From NCBI GenBank assembly GCA_900317955.1, contig ONIP01000009.1, positions 1 through 64,000 on the forward strand: a DNA stretch of 64,000 nucleotides, read 5' to 3'. Of this stretch, positions 52,901 through 62,210 are shown piece after piece (the stretch's first letter is position 1; each line of letters begins with the position of its first letter). The notes below the pieces were generated by a model. The model worked only from the letters and a program-made list of their open reading frames with translations, ran no database searches and had not been told where the DNA came from. Source of the DNA: an uncultured Bacteroidales bacterium. GTDB taxonomy: Bacteria; Bacteroidota; Bacteroidia; Bacteroidales; P3. A program made the position numbers and the translations under genes.

Positions 52901-53542
52901 TTAAAAGTCCGCGAGGAGGAGGTCGCCTCCGGGATTGCTTTTGCCGCGACGCGTAACTTCAATGTCGCCGCCGGCACAGTTGATGACAGTGGACGGGACG
53001 TCCTCGCCAATGCCACCGTCAACAACTAAATCGACGCGGTTGCCCCAGGTGTCGTGAATCAGTTCGGGGTCGATGAGGTATTCCGATTCGGTTTCCTCAC
53101 CGACACGACGGACGGAGGTGCCGATGAGAGGGCAGCCAACGGCTTCTACCACTGCCTGAAGGATGGAGTTGTCGGGGACGCGGACACCGATGGTTTTGTT
53201 GGGGTTGAGATAGTTGCGCGGCACGTTGCTGTTGGCGTCCATGATGAAGGTGTAGGGGCCGGGCAGGCAGCCTTTGAGCAGGCCGAAGAGGTCTTTGTCC
53301 ATCGGACGGACATACTCGGAGGCCATGCTGAGTGAACTGCACAGCATGGAGTATTTGGCTTTTTTGAGTGAAAAGCCTTTGAGCTGCGCAATGGTTTCGA
53401 CCGAGCGTTTGAACTCCATGCTGCAAGCAAAGGCGTAGAGGGTGTCGGTGGGCAGCACCACGATGCCGCCTTGCATCAACAGGTCTGCTACCCGTCGCAC
53501 TTCCCGAGGATTGGGATTGTCTGTGTAAATTTTTGTAATCAT
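52901..53542 (-). CDS. Sua5/YciO/YrdC-family protein (threonylcarbamoyl-AMP synthase-like)
   Basis: The 213-residue protein (start 53542, supported by a -7 box just upstream) has GGIVVLPTDTLYAFAC, the KR-type binding segment around LKGFSLKKAKYSM, GLLKGCLPGPYTFIMDAN and VGVRVP-like TIGVRVPDNSI. Sua5-type members make the carbamoyl-AMP for tRNA t6A; it looks nearer to the YciO subgroup, so activity is less sure. First gene of the yciO-PF04020-panC-sialidase run. Confidence 0.88.
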   Translation of the reverse strand: MITKIYTDNPNPREVRRVADLLMQGGIVVLPTDTLYAFACSMEFKRSVETIAQLKGFSLKKAKYSMLCSSLSMASEYVRPMDKDLFGLLKGCLPGPYTFIMDANSNVPRNYLNPNKTIGVRVPDNSILQAVVEAVGCPLIGTSVRRVGEETESEYLIDPELIHDTWGNRVDLVVDGGIGEDVPSTVINCAGGDIEVTRRGKSNPGGDLLLADF

Positions 53543-53551
53543 TTGAGCCTG

Positions 53552-53559
53552 CAAAATTA
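53552..53559 (-). promoter_or_regulatory. -7 box for the yciO-panC-sialidase run
   Basis: Minus-strand TAATTTTG ends 10 bases before ATG 53542, so the leader is only a few bases. Confidence 0.65.
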
Positions 53560-53627
53560 CGAACTTTTTTGTATATATGTGGTTTTTATTTATACTATAT
53601 CGGGCTTTTTTTCGTTTTAGTGCCATT

Positions 53628-54932
53628 ATGAAGAGAAAAATTGCAATAGTAGTATTGTTTTCCGTTCTCGGGGCAGGAAGTTCCCTTTTTGCTCAGAACG
53701 TGAAGTTTAAGAAGTATTTTGAAGATGCGACTTTGCGCATTGACTATCTCCGTACGGGTAACCGTCAGCACGACACCGTTGGTGTGCAGAAGTGCCAGAA
53801 GATTGTAGGCTGGGCAGGGTCGCTTACGCAACTTTTGGATCCTTTTGACAATGGGGATTACCGAATTCTGGTTAAGGACGCCCAAAGCGGGCAGGAACTG
53901 TACAGCAGGGGATATAATTCACTTTTCCGCGAGTATCGCGATACCCCGGAAGGGCAGGAAGTAGTGGCTGCTTTTGAGGAGGTGGTGCGTGTGCCTTGGC
54001 CCAAGAAAACTGTTGAGATTTGTTTTCAGGAAAGGAACAGCGACCTGCAGATGTACACCCAGTTCCGGTACCGTTTCGACCCGGACTCGGCAATGACACA
54101 GCTGAAGAGGCAGTCGAAGGTGCGAGTGGAGACTGACCCCGTAAAAATACAATATATGGGCGACCCCCACAAGAAAGTGGATGTGGTGATAGTGCCGGAG
54201 GGATATGGTCCGGCTGACAGCTCGAAGATGATGCGCGACATGCGTTCGTTCTGCGACTATTTGCTTGGACAGGAGCCTTTTCGCAGCAGGGCAAAGGATT
54301 TCAATGTGTGGGGAGTGAAAGGACTGGGCGAGGCTTCGGGCATTACGGATCCCGGCAAGAGGATAAAGGTGAACAGCCTTGTGGGGTCGAGTTACAATAC
54401 CTTCGGCTCGGACAGATACTTGATGACCATGCAGTTGTTCCGTTTGCATGATGCCATAGGAAGCACCCCGTTCGACCATATCATTATCATGGCCAACAGC
54501 ACCACATACGGAGGAGGGGCGATATACAATTTTTATGCCATGAGTTCGCTGAACGAGATGGCCTACATGGTTTTGCCTCATGAGTTGGGGCATTCGATTG
54601 GCGGGCTTGCCGATGAGTATGTGGACGAGGACTTGAGTTATGGTGATATACACTCGCTTGACCAAGAACCGACCGAGCCCAATATCACCACTTTGGCTGA
54701 GTTTGGATTGAAGTGGGAGTCGATGTTGCCAAAGGGGACGCCGGTGCCTACGCCTGACGATGCCAGTGTGCCACGCACAGAGAACGGCCCCCTGGGAGTG
54801 TACGAAGGGGCAGGATACCATGACAAGGGGATATACCGCCCGACGATGCACTGCATGATGCGTGACTATGCGCCGTTTTGTTCAGTGTGTGCCAAACGGT
54901 TGAATGCGATTTTCGATTTGTATGTAGAGTGA
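53628..54932 (+). CDS. Exported M64-family metallopeptidase (IgA-peptidase-like)
   Basis: The 434-residue protein (start ATG 53628) has a signal peptide ending SLFAQN. The M64 zinc site is HELGHSIGGLADEY (H318, E319, H322, with D/E further on), preceded by VDVVIVPEGYG and HIIIMANSTTYGGGAIYNFY. The C-terminus has CMMRDYAPFCSVC. An N-terminal beta-rich domain (about 25-165) precedes the peptidase. The family includes an IgA-cleaving enzyme, but the substrate here is unknown. Confidence 0.92.
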   Translation: MKRKIAIVVLFSVLGAGSSLFAQNVKFKKYFEDATLRIDYLRTGNRQHDTVGVQKCQKIVGWAGSLTQLLDPFDNGDYRILVKDAQSGQELYSRGYNSLFREYRDTPEGQEVVAAFEEVVRVPWPKKTVEICFQERNSDLQMYTQFRYRFDPDSAMTQLKRQSKVRVETDPVKIQYMGDPHKKVDVVIVPEGYGPADSSKMMRDMRSFCDYLLGQEPFRSRAKDFNVWGVKGLGEASGITDPGKRIKVNSLVGSSYNTFGSDRYLMTMQLFRLHDAIGSTPFDHIIIMANSTTYGGGAIYNFYAMSSLNEMAYMVLPHELGHSIGGLADEYVDEDLSYGDIHSLDQEPTEPNITTLAEFGLKWESMLPKGTPVPTPDDASVPRTENGPLGVYEGAGYHDKGIYRPTMHCMMRDYAPFCSVCAKRLNAIFDLYVE

Positions 54933-55266
54933 TTGCCGACGACCGACTTTACGTTGTCGCGAGTTGGTTGGAGCATGTGTTGAGGCAGTAGTTTCCCCGC
55001 AGGAAGAAGATGTGGGGAGTGACGCGATTGCCTCTTTTATTATATTATTTTCAACTGAAAATAAATAAAAAGCGGATAATCGAAGAAAAATTATTATCTT
55101 TGCAACGCAAAAGATAAGAGGCACGTTTGTTCAATGGTTTCTGCAATAGCTAAATGCATTTGCAGGAGTTGTGCTTTTTTAGTGGGAAGTGTGCATGAAC
55201 GTGAACTTTTTTTAGCAGAATAATGAGTAGAAACATTAATAACATGATTATTTTATAGAAAAAGAT
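54933..55266 (+). other. Intergenic region: likely terminator and nqr promoter with long leader
   Basis: The left part can form a stem (GAGGCA near 54981 with TGCCTC near 55030, plus CCCC/GGGG inside) that may end the M64 transcript. A -7 box lies at 55095-55102. From there about 160 bases lead to nqrA, holding T runs (about 55174-55180 and 55207-55213) but no clear ORF or recognised riboswitch. Confidence 0.45.
55095..55102 (+). promoter_or_regulatory. -7 box for the nqr operon
   Basis: TATCTTTG about 165 bases before nqrA; -33 not clear. Confidence 0.7.
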
Positions 55267-56685
55267 ATGATAAGAATAAAAAAAGGTCTCGATTTGCCGA
55301 TAGAAGGTGTGGCGGAGTACCGCGTGAGCGATGCCCGCGACATTGCGACCTATGCAGTCAAGCCGACCGACTTTGTGGGATTGGTGCCCAAATTGTTGGT
55401 GGCCGAGGGTGACAGGGTTTCGCCAGGGGATGCGCTGTTTTGCGATAAGAATGACGATCGCATACGGTTTGTGTCCCCAGTGGACGGAGAGGTGCAGGCC
55501 GTGGTGCGTGGAGAAAAGCGCAAGCTTTTGGCAGTAGTTGTGAAGAAGGCCTCGGCCTCGACAAGCCAGGACAAACAGCCTGTTTGTCAAGATGATTTAA
55601 AAAAGAATATGCTGGATTCCGGACTTTGGGCATTGTTGCGCCAGCGTCCTTTCGGAATGGTTGCAAGTCCCGACAGCACCCCTAAGGCTATAGTGGTGAG
55701 TTGTTTTGACAGCGCACCGCTGGCTCCCGATTACGATTTTGCCATGCAGGGTCGGGAGAGTGATTTGTGCGAAGGGTTGGAGGCATTGGCCTCCCTTACG
55801 GAAGGAACGCTTTTTGTAACGTCGCGTCCCGGAGGACGGTTGGCCCGTTTTGTGGAGCAGCATGTGGCTTCGAAGCGGAAGAATGTGCGTGTGGAATATT
55901 TTGAAGGTCCTCATCCTGCGGGCAATGTGGGAACACAGATTGCTTGTCTTTGCCCCATCAACAAAGGGGAGACCGTGTGGACAGTGAATGTGCAGGATGT
56001 TGCAGTGATAGGTCGTTGGGTCCGCACGGGGGTCTATTGCCCGGAGCGTGTGATAGCCGTTGCCGGTCCGCAGACCAAGAATCCTCATTACTATCGTGTT
56101 ATTGCAGGGGCTTGTATTGAAAGCATTGTGGAAGACCAGAAGCTTAATCCTGACTATCCTGCCATCCATGCCTCGGAGCAGGGGCAGGGAAGAGTGCGTG
56201 TGGTGTCGGGCAATGTGTTGAGTGGCAGCCGTATTGCCGAGAACGGTTTTCTCGGGGCATACGACAGTCTGTTGACCCTCCTGCCCGAAGGCGACTACTA
56301 CGACTTTATGGGTTGGTTGCTGCCCGGATTGACCAAGCACAGCTTTTCTCGTACCTTTGCCAGTGGTTTTGTGCCACGCTGCATGACAGGAATCTACTCG
56401 ATGCTTCCTGAATTCGTAAAGCCTAAGTTCGACACCAATGTCCACGGCGGAGTTCGTCCGTTGGTGTTCACCGGTAATTTTGAGCGAGTTTTCCCATTCG
56501 ACATTTACCCGTTGCAACTGTTAAAGGCCTGCATTATAGGAGATATTGATTTGATGGAGAAACTTGGTATTTACGAGGTGGAGCCTGAGGATTTCGCCTT
56601 GTGTGAATATATCGATCCTTCCAAGACCGACATTCAGCCTATTATACGTGAGGCATTGGAAAAATTAAGAAAGGAGGCCGTGTGA
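55267..56685 (+). CDS. nqrA: Na+-translocating NADH:quinone reductase subunit A
   Basis: Peripheral cytoplasmic subunit of the Na+ pump. The 472-residue product starts IRIKKGLDLPIEGVAEYRV and has KPTDFVGLVPKLLVAEGDRV, VSPVDGEVQAVVRGEKRKLL, HPAGNVGTQI and GIYSMLPEFVKPKFDTNVHG, all typical of NqrA. Its stop overlaps the nqrB ATG by one base (TGATG); an AAGGAGG lies just upstream of nqrB, unusual for this genome. Codons are mostly G/T-ending, unlike nqrD-F. Confidence 0.97.
   Translation: MIRIKKGLDLPIEGVAEYRVSDARDIATYAVKPTDFVGLVPKLLVAEGDRVSPGDALFCDKNDDRIRFVSPVDGEVQAVVRGEKRKLLAVVVKKASASTSQDKQPVCQDDLKKNMLDSGLWALLRQRPFGMVASPDSTPKAIVVSCFDSAPLAPDYDFAMQGRESDLCEGLEALASLTEGTLFVTSRPGGRLARFVEQHVASKRKNVRVEYFEGPHPAGNVGTQIACLCPINKGETVWTVNVQDVAVIGRWVRTGVYCPERVIAVAGPQTKNPHYYRVIAGACIESIVEDQKLNPDYPAIHASEQGQGRVRVVSGNVLSGSRIAENGFLGAYDSLLTLLPEGDYYDFMGWLLPGLTKHSFSRTFASGFVPRCMTGIYSMLPEFVKPKFDTNVHGGVRPLVFTGNFERVFPFDIYPLQLLKACIIGDIDLMEKLGIYEVEPEDFALCEYIDPSKTDIQPIIREALEKLRKEAV
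56671..56677 (+). promoter_or_regulatory. Shine-Dalgarno-like AAGGAGG before nqrB
   Basis: AAGGAGG lies 7 bases before ATG 56685; a similar AAAGGAGG lies before nqrC (about 57853-57860). Strong ribosome sites like this are not seen before most genes in the window, so they may set subunit ratios. Confidence 0.55.
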
Positions 56686-57869
56686 TGTTTGACAATCTAA
56701 GAGGTTTTATAGATAAGATTAAGCCTAACTTTGTGAAAGGCGGTAAATTCGGCTGGTTGCAAAGTACCTTTGAGGCTTTTGAGACGTTTGCATTTACCCC
56801 CAACACCGTAACGGCAAGGGGCAGCCATGTCCGCGACGCCGTTGACATGAAGCGGGCAATGATAACTGTTGTCATAGCACTGGTTCCTGCACTGCTTTTC
56901 GGTATGTGGAATATCGGTTACCAGACATCGCTCAACGCCGAAACCTGGCCGTTTGAACTTGGCACTGCCGCCAGTTGGTGGTATTGCCTGTGGTTTGGCT
57001 TCCTGCGTATGTTGCCGCTTATTGTGGTGAGTTATATTGTTGGTTTGGGAATAGAATTTATGTTTGCCCAGATACGTCACCACGAGGTGAATGAGGGCTA
57101 TTTGGTAACGGGATTGATTATCCCCATGATTGTCCCGGTTACCACGCCATTATGGCAACTGGCCTTGGCAGTGGCTTTTGCAGTGGTTATTGGCAAAGAG
57201 GTTTTTGGTGGTAGCGGAATGAATTTCCTGAACCCGGCACTTGTGGCCAGGGCGTTTCTTTTCTTCAGCTATCCCACCCACATGTCGGGCGACCAGGTAT
57301 GGATTGCCGCTGATTTGTGGGGCACGGATGCCATCGCGGGCGCTACCCCGATGGGTCAGTTGGCCACGGGTATCAATCCCACGGCTTCTGCACTCGACAT
57401 GTTTATCGGTACCATCCCCGGCAGCACTTGCGAGACCTCGGTTATCGCTATCCTGTTGGGAGCCATAGTGCTTCTCTTCAGCGGCATCGGCAGCTGGCGA
57501 ATCATGCTTAGTGTCGTACTTGGTGGCGGTGCCATGGGTCTGCTTTTCAACGCCATTGGTGCTAACAACTATATGCAGTTGCCGTTCTACTATCATTATT
57601 TGATGGGAGGTTTCATGTTCGGAGCAGTGTTTATGGCTACCGACCCCGTCACCTCTGCCCAGACCAATACGGGCAAATGGATTTATGGTTTGTTGATTGG
57701 AGCTTTTGCTGTGCTGCTCAGGGTGTTGAATCCTGCCTACCCCGAAGGCATGATGCTTAGTATTCTGTTGATGAACTGCTTTGCTCCGTTGATTGACCAT
57801 TGTGTAGTTTCCCGCAACATCAAGATGCGTGAACGTCGTGTTCTCGCAGGAAAGGAGGTAAAACAATGA
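56685..57869 (+). CDS. nqrB: Na+-translocating NADH:quinone reductase subunit B
   Basis: Integral membrane subunit carrying covalent FMN and the Na+ path. The 394-residue protein has about ten TM helices and family segments FAFTPNTVTARGSHVRDAVD, VNEGYLVTGLIIPMIVP, NFLNPALVARAFLFFSYP and the FMN-threonine region near DLWGTDAIAGATPMGQL. The GTG at 56682 is rejected as it precedes the ATG by one codon within the nqrA stop. Confidence 0.97.
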   Translation: MFDNLRGFIDKIKPNFVKGGKFGWLQSTFEAFETFAFTPNTVTARGSHVRDAVDMKRAMITVVIALVPALLFGMWNIGYQTSLNAETWPFELGTAASWWYCLWFGFLRMLPLIVVSYIVGLGIEFMFAQIRHHEVNEGYLVTGLIIPMIVPVTTPLWQLALAVAFAVVIGKEVFGGSGMNFLNPALVARAFLFFSYPTHMSGDQVWIAADLWGTDAIAGATPMGQLATGINPTASALDMFIGTIPGSTCETSVIAILLGAIVLLFSGIGSWRIMLSVVLGGGAMGLLFNAIGANNYMQLPFYYHYLMGGFMFGAVFMATDPVTSAQTNTGKWIYGLLIGAFAVLLRVLNPAYPEGMMLSILLMNCFAPLIDHCVVSRNIKMRERRVLAGKEVKQ

Positions 57870-58468
57870 AATCGTTCAGCAACAAGTATATTTTTATTTA
57901 CTCCACAGTACTTGTGGCCGTTGTGGCCGTCATTCTGTCGGTGGTTTCGACCTCGCTCAAGCCTTTGCAGGAGCGTAACCAGCGTGTAGAAACCAAACAG
58001 ATGCTGCTAAGAACCATCGGCGTTGAAAGTACCACCGAAAATGCCGAGGAACTCTATGCCACCTATATCACAGAAACTCAGACTGCCGACGGCAAGCCGT
58101 ACTTCCGTTTTGATGGCGGCATTGTCCTCCCGCTAAAGGGAACGGGACTCTGGGGTCCCATTTGGGGGTACATGGCCTTGGATGCCGATGGCAACGTGCT
58201 CGGCACAGTCTTTGACCATAAAGGCGAAACCCCTGGTCTTGGTGGTGAGATTTCCACCGACAAGTTTGCCTCACGTTTTGTGGGCAAGAAAATGGACACC
58301 CAACCTATCCGTTTGAAAAAGAACGCCAACAAACAAGACGACTATGAAGTCGACGCCATTAGTGGCGGCACTATGACCAGCAACGGTGTTACTGCCATGC
58401 TTGCTGCCGCCTTCAACGACTATTCATCACTGCTTCAATCCCAAACAAAACAAAGTCATGAGCAATAA
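57866..58468 (+). CDS. nqrC: Na+-translocating NADH:quinone reductase subunit C
   Basis: A 200-residue subunit with one N-terminal TM helix (about 8-28) and a periplasmic FMN domain. The flavinylation motif is SGGTMT (166-171), a variant of the usual SGAT; the segment HKGETPGLGGEIST is typical. It overlaps nqrB by 4 bases and nqrD by 11 bases. Confidence 0.96.
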   Translation: MKSFSNKYIFIYSTVLVAVVAVILSVVSTSLKPLQERNQRVETKQMLLRTIGVESTTENAEELYATYITETQTADGKPYFRFDGGIVLPLKGTGLWGPIWGYMALDADGNVLGTVFDHKGETPGLGGEISTDKFASRFVGKKMDTQPIRLKKNANKQDDYEVDAISGGTMTSNGVTAMLAAAFNDYSSLLQSQTKQSHEQ

Positions 58469-59078
58469 GAACTGGAAATTAATCACAATGCCATGGAGCA
58501 AAAACAACCCCGTCACCGTGCAGGTGCTGGGCATCTGCTCCTGTCTGGCAGTCACGGCGCAACTCAAGCCCGCTGTGGTCATGGCCGTTTCGGTAACCGT
58601 GGTAGTTGCGCTTTCCAACCTCATTATATCGTTGCTGCGCAAAACCATCCCGCCCCGTATCCGTATCATCGTCCAGCTGGTGGTAGTGTCAATGCTGGTA
58701 GTGCTTGTCGACCAAGTACTCAAAGCCTATGTTTACGATGTGAGTAAGCAACTCTCTGTTTTTGTGGGATTGATTATTACCAACTGTATCGTCATGGGAC
58801 GCCTCGAGGCTTTCGCTATGAGCAATCCTCCTTTGCCTTCTCTCTGCGACGGTATCGGCAATGGTCTCGGCTACAGCATCATCCTCATCATTCTTGGCTT
58901 CCTTCGCGAACTCTTCGGCAGTGGCACCCTCTGGGGCTACCCTGTTATGGAAAGCCTTGGTTTCTATAACTTCGGCTACGAAAACAACGGCCTCATGATC
59001 ATGCCTCCCATGGCTCTTATTCTGGTTGGCATTATCATCTGGATACAGCGTACCCGCAACAAAGACCTTTGTGAATGA
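58458..59078 (+). CDS. nqrD: Na+-translocating NADH:quinone reductase subunit D
   Basis: A 206-residue, six-TM membrane subunit with NNPVTVQVLGICSCLAVTAQ, the conserved cysteine loop IITNCIVMGRLEAFAMSNPP and GLGYSIILIILGFLRELFGS. The start at 58458 overlaps the nqrC stop. An 80-base gap separates it from nqrE. Confidence 0.96.
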   Translation: MSNKNWKLITMPWSKNNPVTVQVLGICSCLAVTAQLKPAVVMAVSVTVVVALSNLIISLLRKTIPPRIRIIVQLVVVSMLVVLVDQVLKAYVYDVSKQLSVFVGLIITNCIVMGRLEAFAMSNPPLPSLCDGIGNGLGYSIILIILGFLRELFGSGTLWGYPVMESLGFYNFGYENNGLMIMPPMALILVGIIIWIQRTRNKDLCE

Positions 59079-59158
59079 ACGTTTAATGCTTTAATATGCT
59101 GGGAATAGGAATCCCAAGTCCCTCATATAAAGCAATATCGCAATAACTCAATTAAAAC

Positions 59159-59773
59159 ATGGAATACATCAATATTTTCATCAAGTCTATCTTTGTAGAC
59201 AATATGATTTTCGCCTTCTTCTTAGGCATGTGCTCCTATCTGGCCGTGTCCAAGACGGTGAAAACCTCGGCGGGCTTAGGCATCGCCGTCACCTTTGTGC
59301 TGTTGATAACCGTTCCCATCAACTATCTGGTCAACAAGTACCTTCTTGCCCCCGGTGCTTTGGCATGGCTCAGCCCTTCTTTAGCCAATGTCGACCTTTC
59401 GTTTCTCAGCCTTATCATGTTCATTGCCGTCATTGCAGCCATCGTCCAAATGGTCGAGATGATAGTTGAGAAAGCTTCCCCGGCACTCTACAATTCCCTT
59501 GGCATTTTCCTCCCTCTTATTGCTGTAAACTGTGCTGTCATGAGTGGTTCGCTCTTCATGCAGGAACGTGCCTACAGCAACATAGGCGAAGTGCTCTGTT
59601 TCTCGCTCGGCAGTGGTATCGGCTGGTTCCTTGCCATTGTGGCCATCGCCGCCATCCGCGAAAAACTGCGCTATTCCCACATCCCTCCGGCACTCAAAGG
59701 TGTAGGCATTACCTTCATCATCACCGGCCTTATGGGTCTCGCCTTCATGAGTTTTATGGGAATAAAACTCTAA
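59159..59773 (+). CDS. nqrE: Na+-translocating NADH:quinone reductase subunit E
   Basis: A 204-residue, six-TM subunit, pseudo-symmetric partner of NqrD, with [20 protein letters not shown] and [20 protein letters not shown], whose cysteines sit in the membrane iron site. It ends MSFMGIKL. Confidence 0.97.
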   Translation: MEYINIFIKSIFVDNMIFAFFLGMCSYLAVSKTVKTSAGLGIAVTFVLLITVPINYLVNKYLLAPGALAWLSPSLANVDLSFLSLIMFIAVIAAIVQMVEMIVEKASPALYNSLGIFLPLIAVNCAVMSGSLFMQERAYSNIGEVLCFSLGSGIGWFLAIVAIAAIREKLRYSHIPPALKGVGITFIITGLMGLAFMSFMGIKL

Positions 59774-59820
59774 CAGCAAATCATCAACCACATCTTTATA
59801 TGCAAAAATAACGAATCCAC

Positions 59821-61113
59821 ATGACTGCAACAATACTTACTGCGCTTATCGTCATCGTCGTTGTCATCCTCCTGTTGGTGGCCTTGCTCTTGGTTCTTCG
59901 GGCCAAACTCATCCCGCAAGGCAACGTAACCATCACCATCAACGACGACAAAAAACTGACCGTCCCTACTGGCAACACCCTCATCTCCACTCTTGCCGAG
60001 CAGCAAATCTACCTTCCCTCGGCCTGCGGTGGCAAGGGCTCGTGCGGCCAGTGCAAATGCCGTGTACTTCAGGGTGGCGGTTCCATCCTCCCTACCGAGG
60101 TGGGATTTTTCACTCGTAAACAAATCCAGGACCATTGGCGTCTCGGTTGTCAGGTCAAAGTAAAAGAAGACCTCAAGATTGCCGTCCCCCAATCCATTCT
60201 TAGCATCAAAGAATACGAATGCACGGTAATATCCAACCGCAATGTTGCCACCTTTATCAAAGAATTCAAGGTGCAGCTGCCCCCGGGTGAACACATGGAC
60301 TTCGCCCCCGGTTCCTATGCTCAAATCAAGATTCCCAAGTTCGACATCAACTATTCCGACTACGACCGCGACCTAATCGGTGTCGAATACCTGCCCTCGT
60401 GGGAGAAATTCAACATGTTCTCTCTCCGCTGTGTCAATACGGAACCAACCGTTCGCGCCTACTCCATGGCCAACTATCCTGACGAGGGTGATGTCTTCAT
60501 GCTCACTGTCCGCATTGCCACTCCTCCGTTCAAACCCGACCGTTCTGGATTCATGAATGTCAATCCGGGCATAGCGTCCTCCTACATCTTCTCTCTCAAA
60601 CCCGGCGACAAAGTCATCATGTCCGGCCCTTATGGCGAATTCCATATCAAAGAGCACCCTGCCGACATGCCCGTCAAACCCGAGATGATTTGGGTTGGTG
60701 GCGGTGCTGGCATGGCTCCGCTCCGTGCCCAGATCATGCACATGACCCGCACACTCCACACCACCGACCGCCCCATGCACTACTTCTATGGCGCCCGCGC
60801 CCTCAACGAGGTCTTCTATCTCGACGACTTCCACCAATTGGAGAAAGACTTCCCCAACTTCCATTTCCACCTTGCCCTCGACCGTCCCGACCCCGCTGCC
60901 GACGCCGCCGGAGTACCCTACACCCCGGGTTTTGTCCACAACGTCATGCACGACACCTACCTCAAGAACCATCCCGCTCCCGAGGACATCGAATACTACA
61001 TGTGCGGTCCCGGCCCCATGAGTGCTGCCGTCGTGAATATGCTCGACAATCTCGGTGTCGCACCCGAAAACATCCTCTACGACGACTTTGGCGGCGGTGC
61101 TCCCAAAAAATAA
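59821..61113 (+). CDS. nqrF: Na+-translocating NADH:quinone reductase subunit F
   Basis: The NADH-oxidising subunit. The 430-residue protein has one N-terminal TM helix (about 5-27), a [2Fe-2S] ferredoxin domain with SACGGKGSCGQCKCRV plus the later LGCQV cysteine, and an FAD/NAD(P) reductase domain with RAYSMANYPDEGD, GPYGEFHIK, WVGGGAGMAPLRAQ and YYMCGPGPM. The stop is 57 bases before frdC. Confidence 0.97.
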   Translation: MTATILTALIVIVVVILLLVALLLVLRAKLIPQGNVTITINDDKKLTVPTGNTLISTLAEQQIYLPSACGGKGSCGQCKCRVLQGGGSILPTEVGFFTRKQIQDHWRLGCQVKVKEDLKIAVPQSILSIKEYECTVISNRNVATFIKEFKVQLPPGEHMDFAPGSYAQIKIPKFDINYSDYDRDLIGVEYLPSWEKFNMFSLRCVNTEPTVRAYSMANYPDEGDVFMLTVRIATPPFKPDRSGFMNVNPGIASSYIFSLKPGDKVIMSGPYGEFHIKEHPADMPVKPEMIWVGGGAGMAPLRAQIMHMTRTLHTTDRPMHYFYGARALNEVFYLDDFHQLEKDFPNFHFHLALDRPDPAADAAGVPYTPGFVHNVMHDTYLKNHPAPEDIEYYMCGPGPMSAAVVNMLDNLGVAPENILYDDFGGGAPKK

Positions 61114-61170
61114 CCAGTCTCTTTCCCAACCTTGTTTAGATTTTTAATTTTTTAATATATTGTAATCGAT

Positions 61171-62130
61171 ATGAATTTACCTAAAATCCATTCCATCTCA
61201 AAGAAGATTTGTGTAGCCCTCTTAGGCGGGTTCCTGCTCATCTTCCTTCTGTTCCACGCCAGTGCCAACCTCCTTGTCCTGCGTCACGACGACGGTGCTT
61301 GGTACAGTGCGTTTTGCCATTTCATGGGCTCCAACTACATTGTCAAAGTCTTCGAAGTGATTCTCTTCGGCTTCATCGCCCTCCACATCCTTTTTACCGC
61401 CTGGCTTTGGGTCACCAACCGCCTCGCCCGTCCCGTGCGCTACCATCAGCCTGGCAAGAGCAAAACCCATCCCGGCTCCAAACTCATGATGTGGACAGGC
61501 ATACTTATCTTCGTATGTCTCGTACTCCACCTCTCCGACTTCTATTTTGCCAAACTCGGCTGGGTCAAAGGCGAGTACATGGTTAAAGTAGAAAAACTCC
61601 AAGACGAAGAAATGATGCAGATGATTCAGATGGCCAACCAAATGAACATGACCCCTGAAGACCTCATCAACCAAATCGAAGCCACCGCTTCTGAGTACAC
61701 CGAGGAGAACAACGACGCTGCCGAGACGGAACAGTACATTGCCGACCTCCGCGACAAACTTGCTGTCATGAACCTCATGCAAAAAGCCTACGAAGAAGGC
61801 AACTTCTCCGACGACCGTCAGTGGATACGCCATCTCACCTACGACGACCGTCAGCTGCTCCGCAACGTCTTGCCCGAGAGCGACCCCGAACCCGACTTCT
61901 ACTACATGGTTCGCGAAAAGTTCAGCCACGGCTACATCGCCATCATGTATCTCATCTTCTTCGTAATTGTGTTCATCCACATGCGTCACGCCTTCCCCTC
62001 TGCCTTCCAGACTCTCGGCCTGAACAACTACAAATACGCCAAGGCCATTGACATCCTCGGCCAGATCTACGCCTGGGTAGTCTGCCTCATGTTCGCTGCC
62101 ACCGTCATTCTGGTTTATCTTGGACTCTGA
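61171..62130 (+). CDS. frdC: Succinate dehydrogenase/fumarate reductase cytochrome b subunit, with large insert
   Basis: Membrane anchor carrying heme b and the quinone site. The 319-residue protein has five TM helices: LLGGFLLIFLLFHASANLL, VILFGFIALHILFTAWLW, WTGILIFVCLVLHLSDFYF, YIAIMYLIFFVIVFIHMRHA and the last helix before LVYLGL. Histidines in helices 1, 2, 3 and 4 are heme-ligand candidates. Family members in this phylum are usually about 220-230 residues; the extra length is a hydrophilic, Glu/Gln/Met-rich segment (about 132-245) between helices 3 and 4. frdA follows after 80 bases. Confidence 0.9.
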   Translation: MNLPKIHSISKKICVALLGGFLLIFLLFHASANLLVLRHDDGAWYSAFCHFMGSNYIVKVFEVILFGFIALHILFTAWLWVTNRLARPVRYHQPGKSKTHPGSKLMMWTGILIFVCLVLHLSDFYFAKLGWVKGEYMVKVEKLQDEEMMQMIQMANQMNMTPEDLINQIEATASEYTEENNDAAETEQYIADLRDKLAVMNLMQKAYEEGNFSDDRQWIRHLTYDDRQLLRNVLPESDPEPDFYYMVREKFSHGYIAIMYLIFFVIVFIHMRHAFPSAFQTLGLNNYKYAKAIDILGQIYAWVVCLMFAATVILVYLGL

Positions 62131-62210
62131 CAATCCCTCTCCGTTCAATAAACATAGTATAAGGCAACCCGGACTTTTCCATTTCATCAAGCATTAAACA
62201 TCGAAACAAT

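Noticed and set aside
51368..53029. Plus-strand ORF (553 codons) opposite the sialidase, panC and PF04020 genes
   Set aside because: The minus-strand genes have clear motifs, and the plus-strand product is a repetitive Gly/Val/Asp-rich shadow.
55103..55266. Riboswitch in the nqr leader
   Set aside because: The leader is long, but I see no conserved aptamer motif or convincing stem set, so it is described only as a leader.
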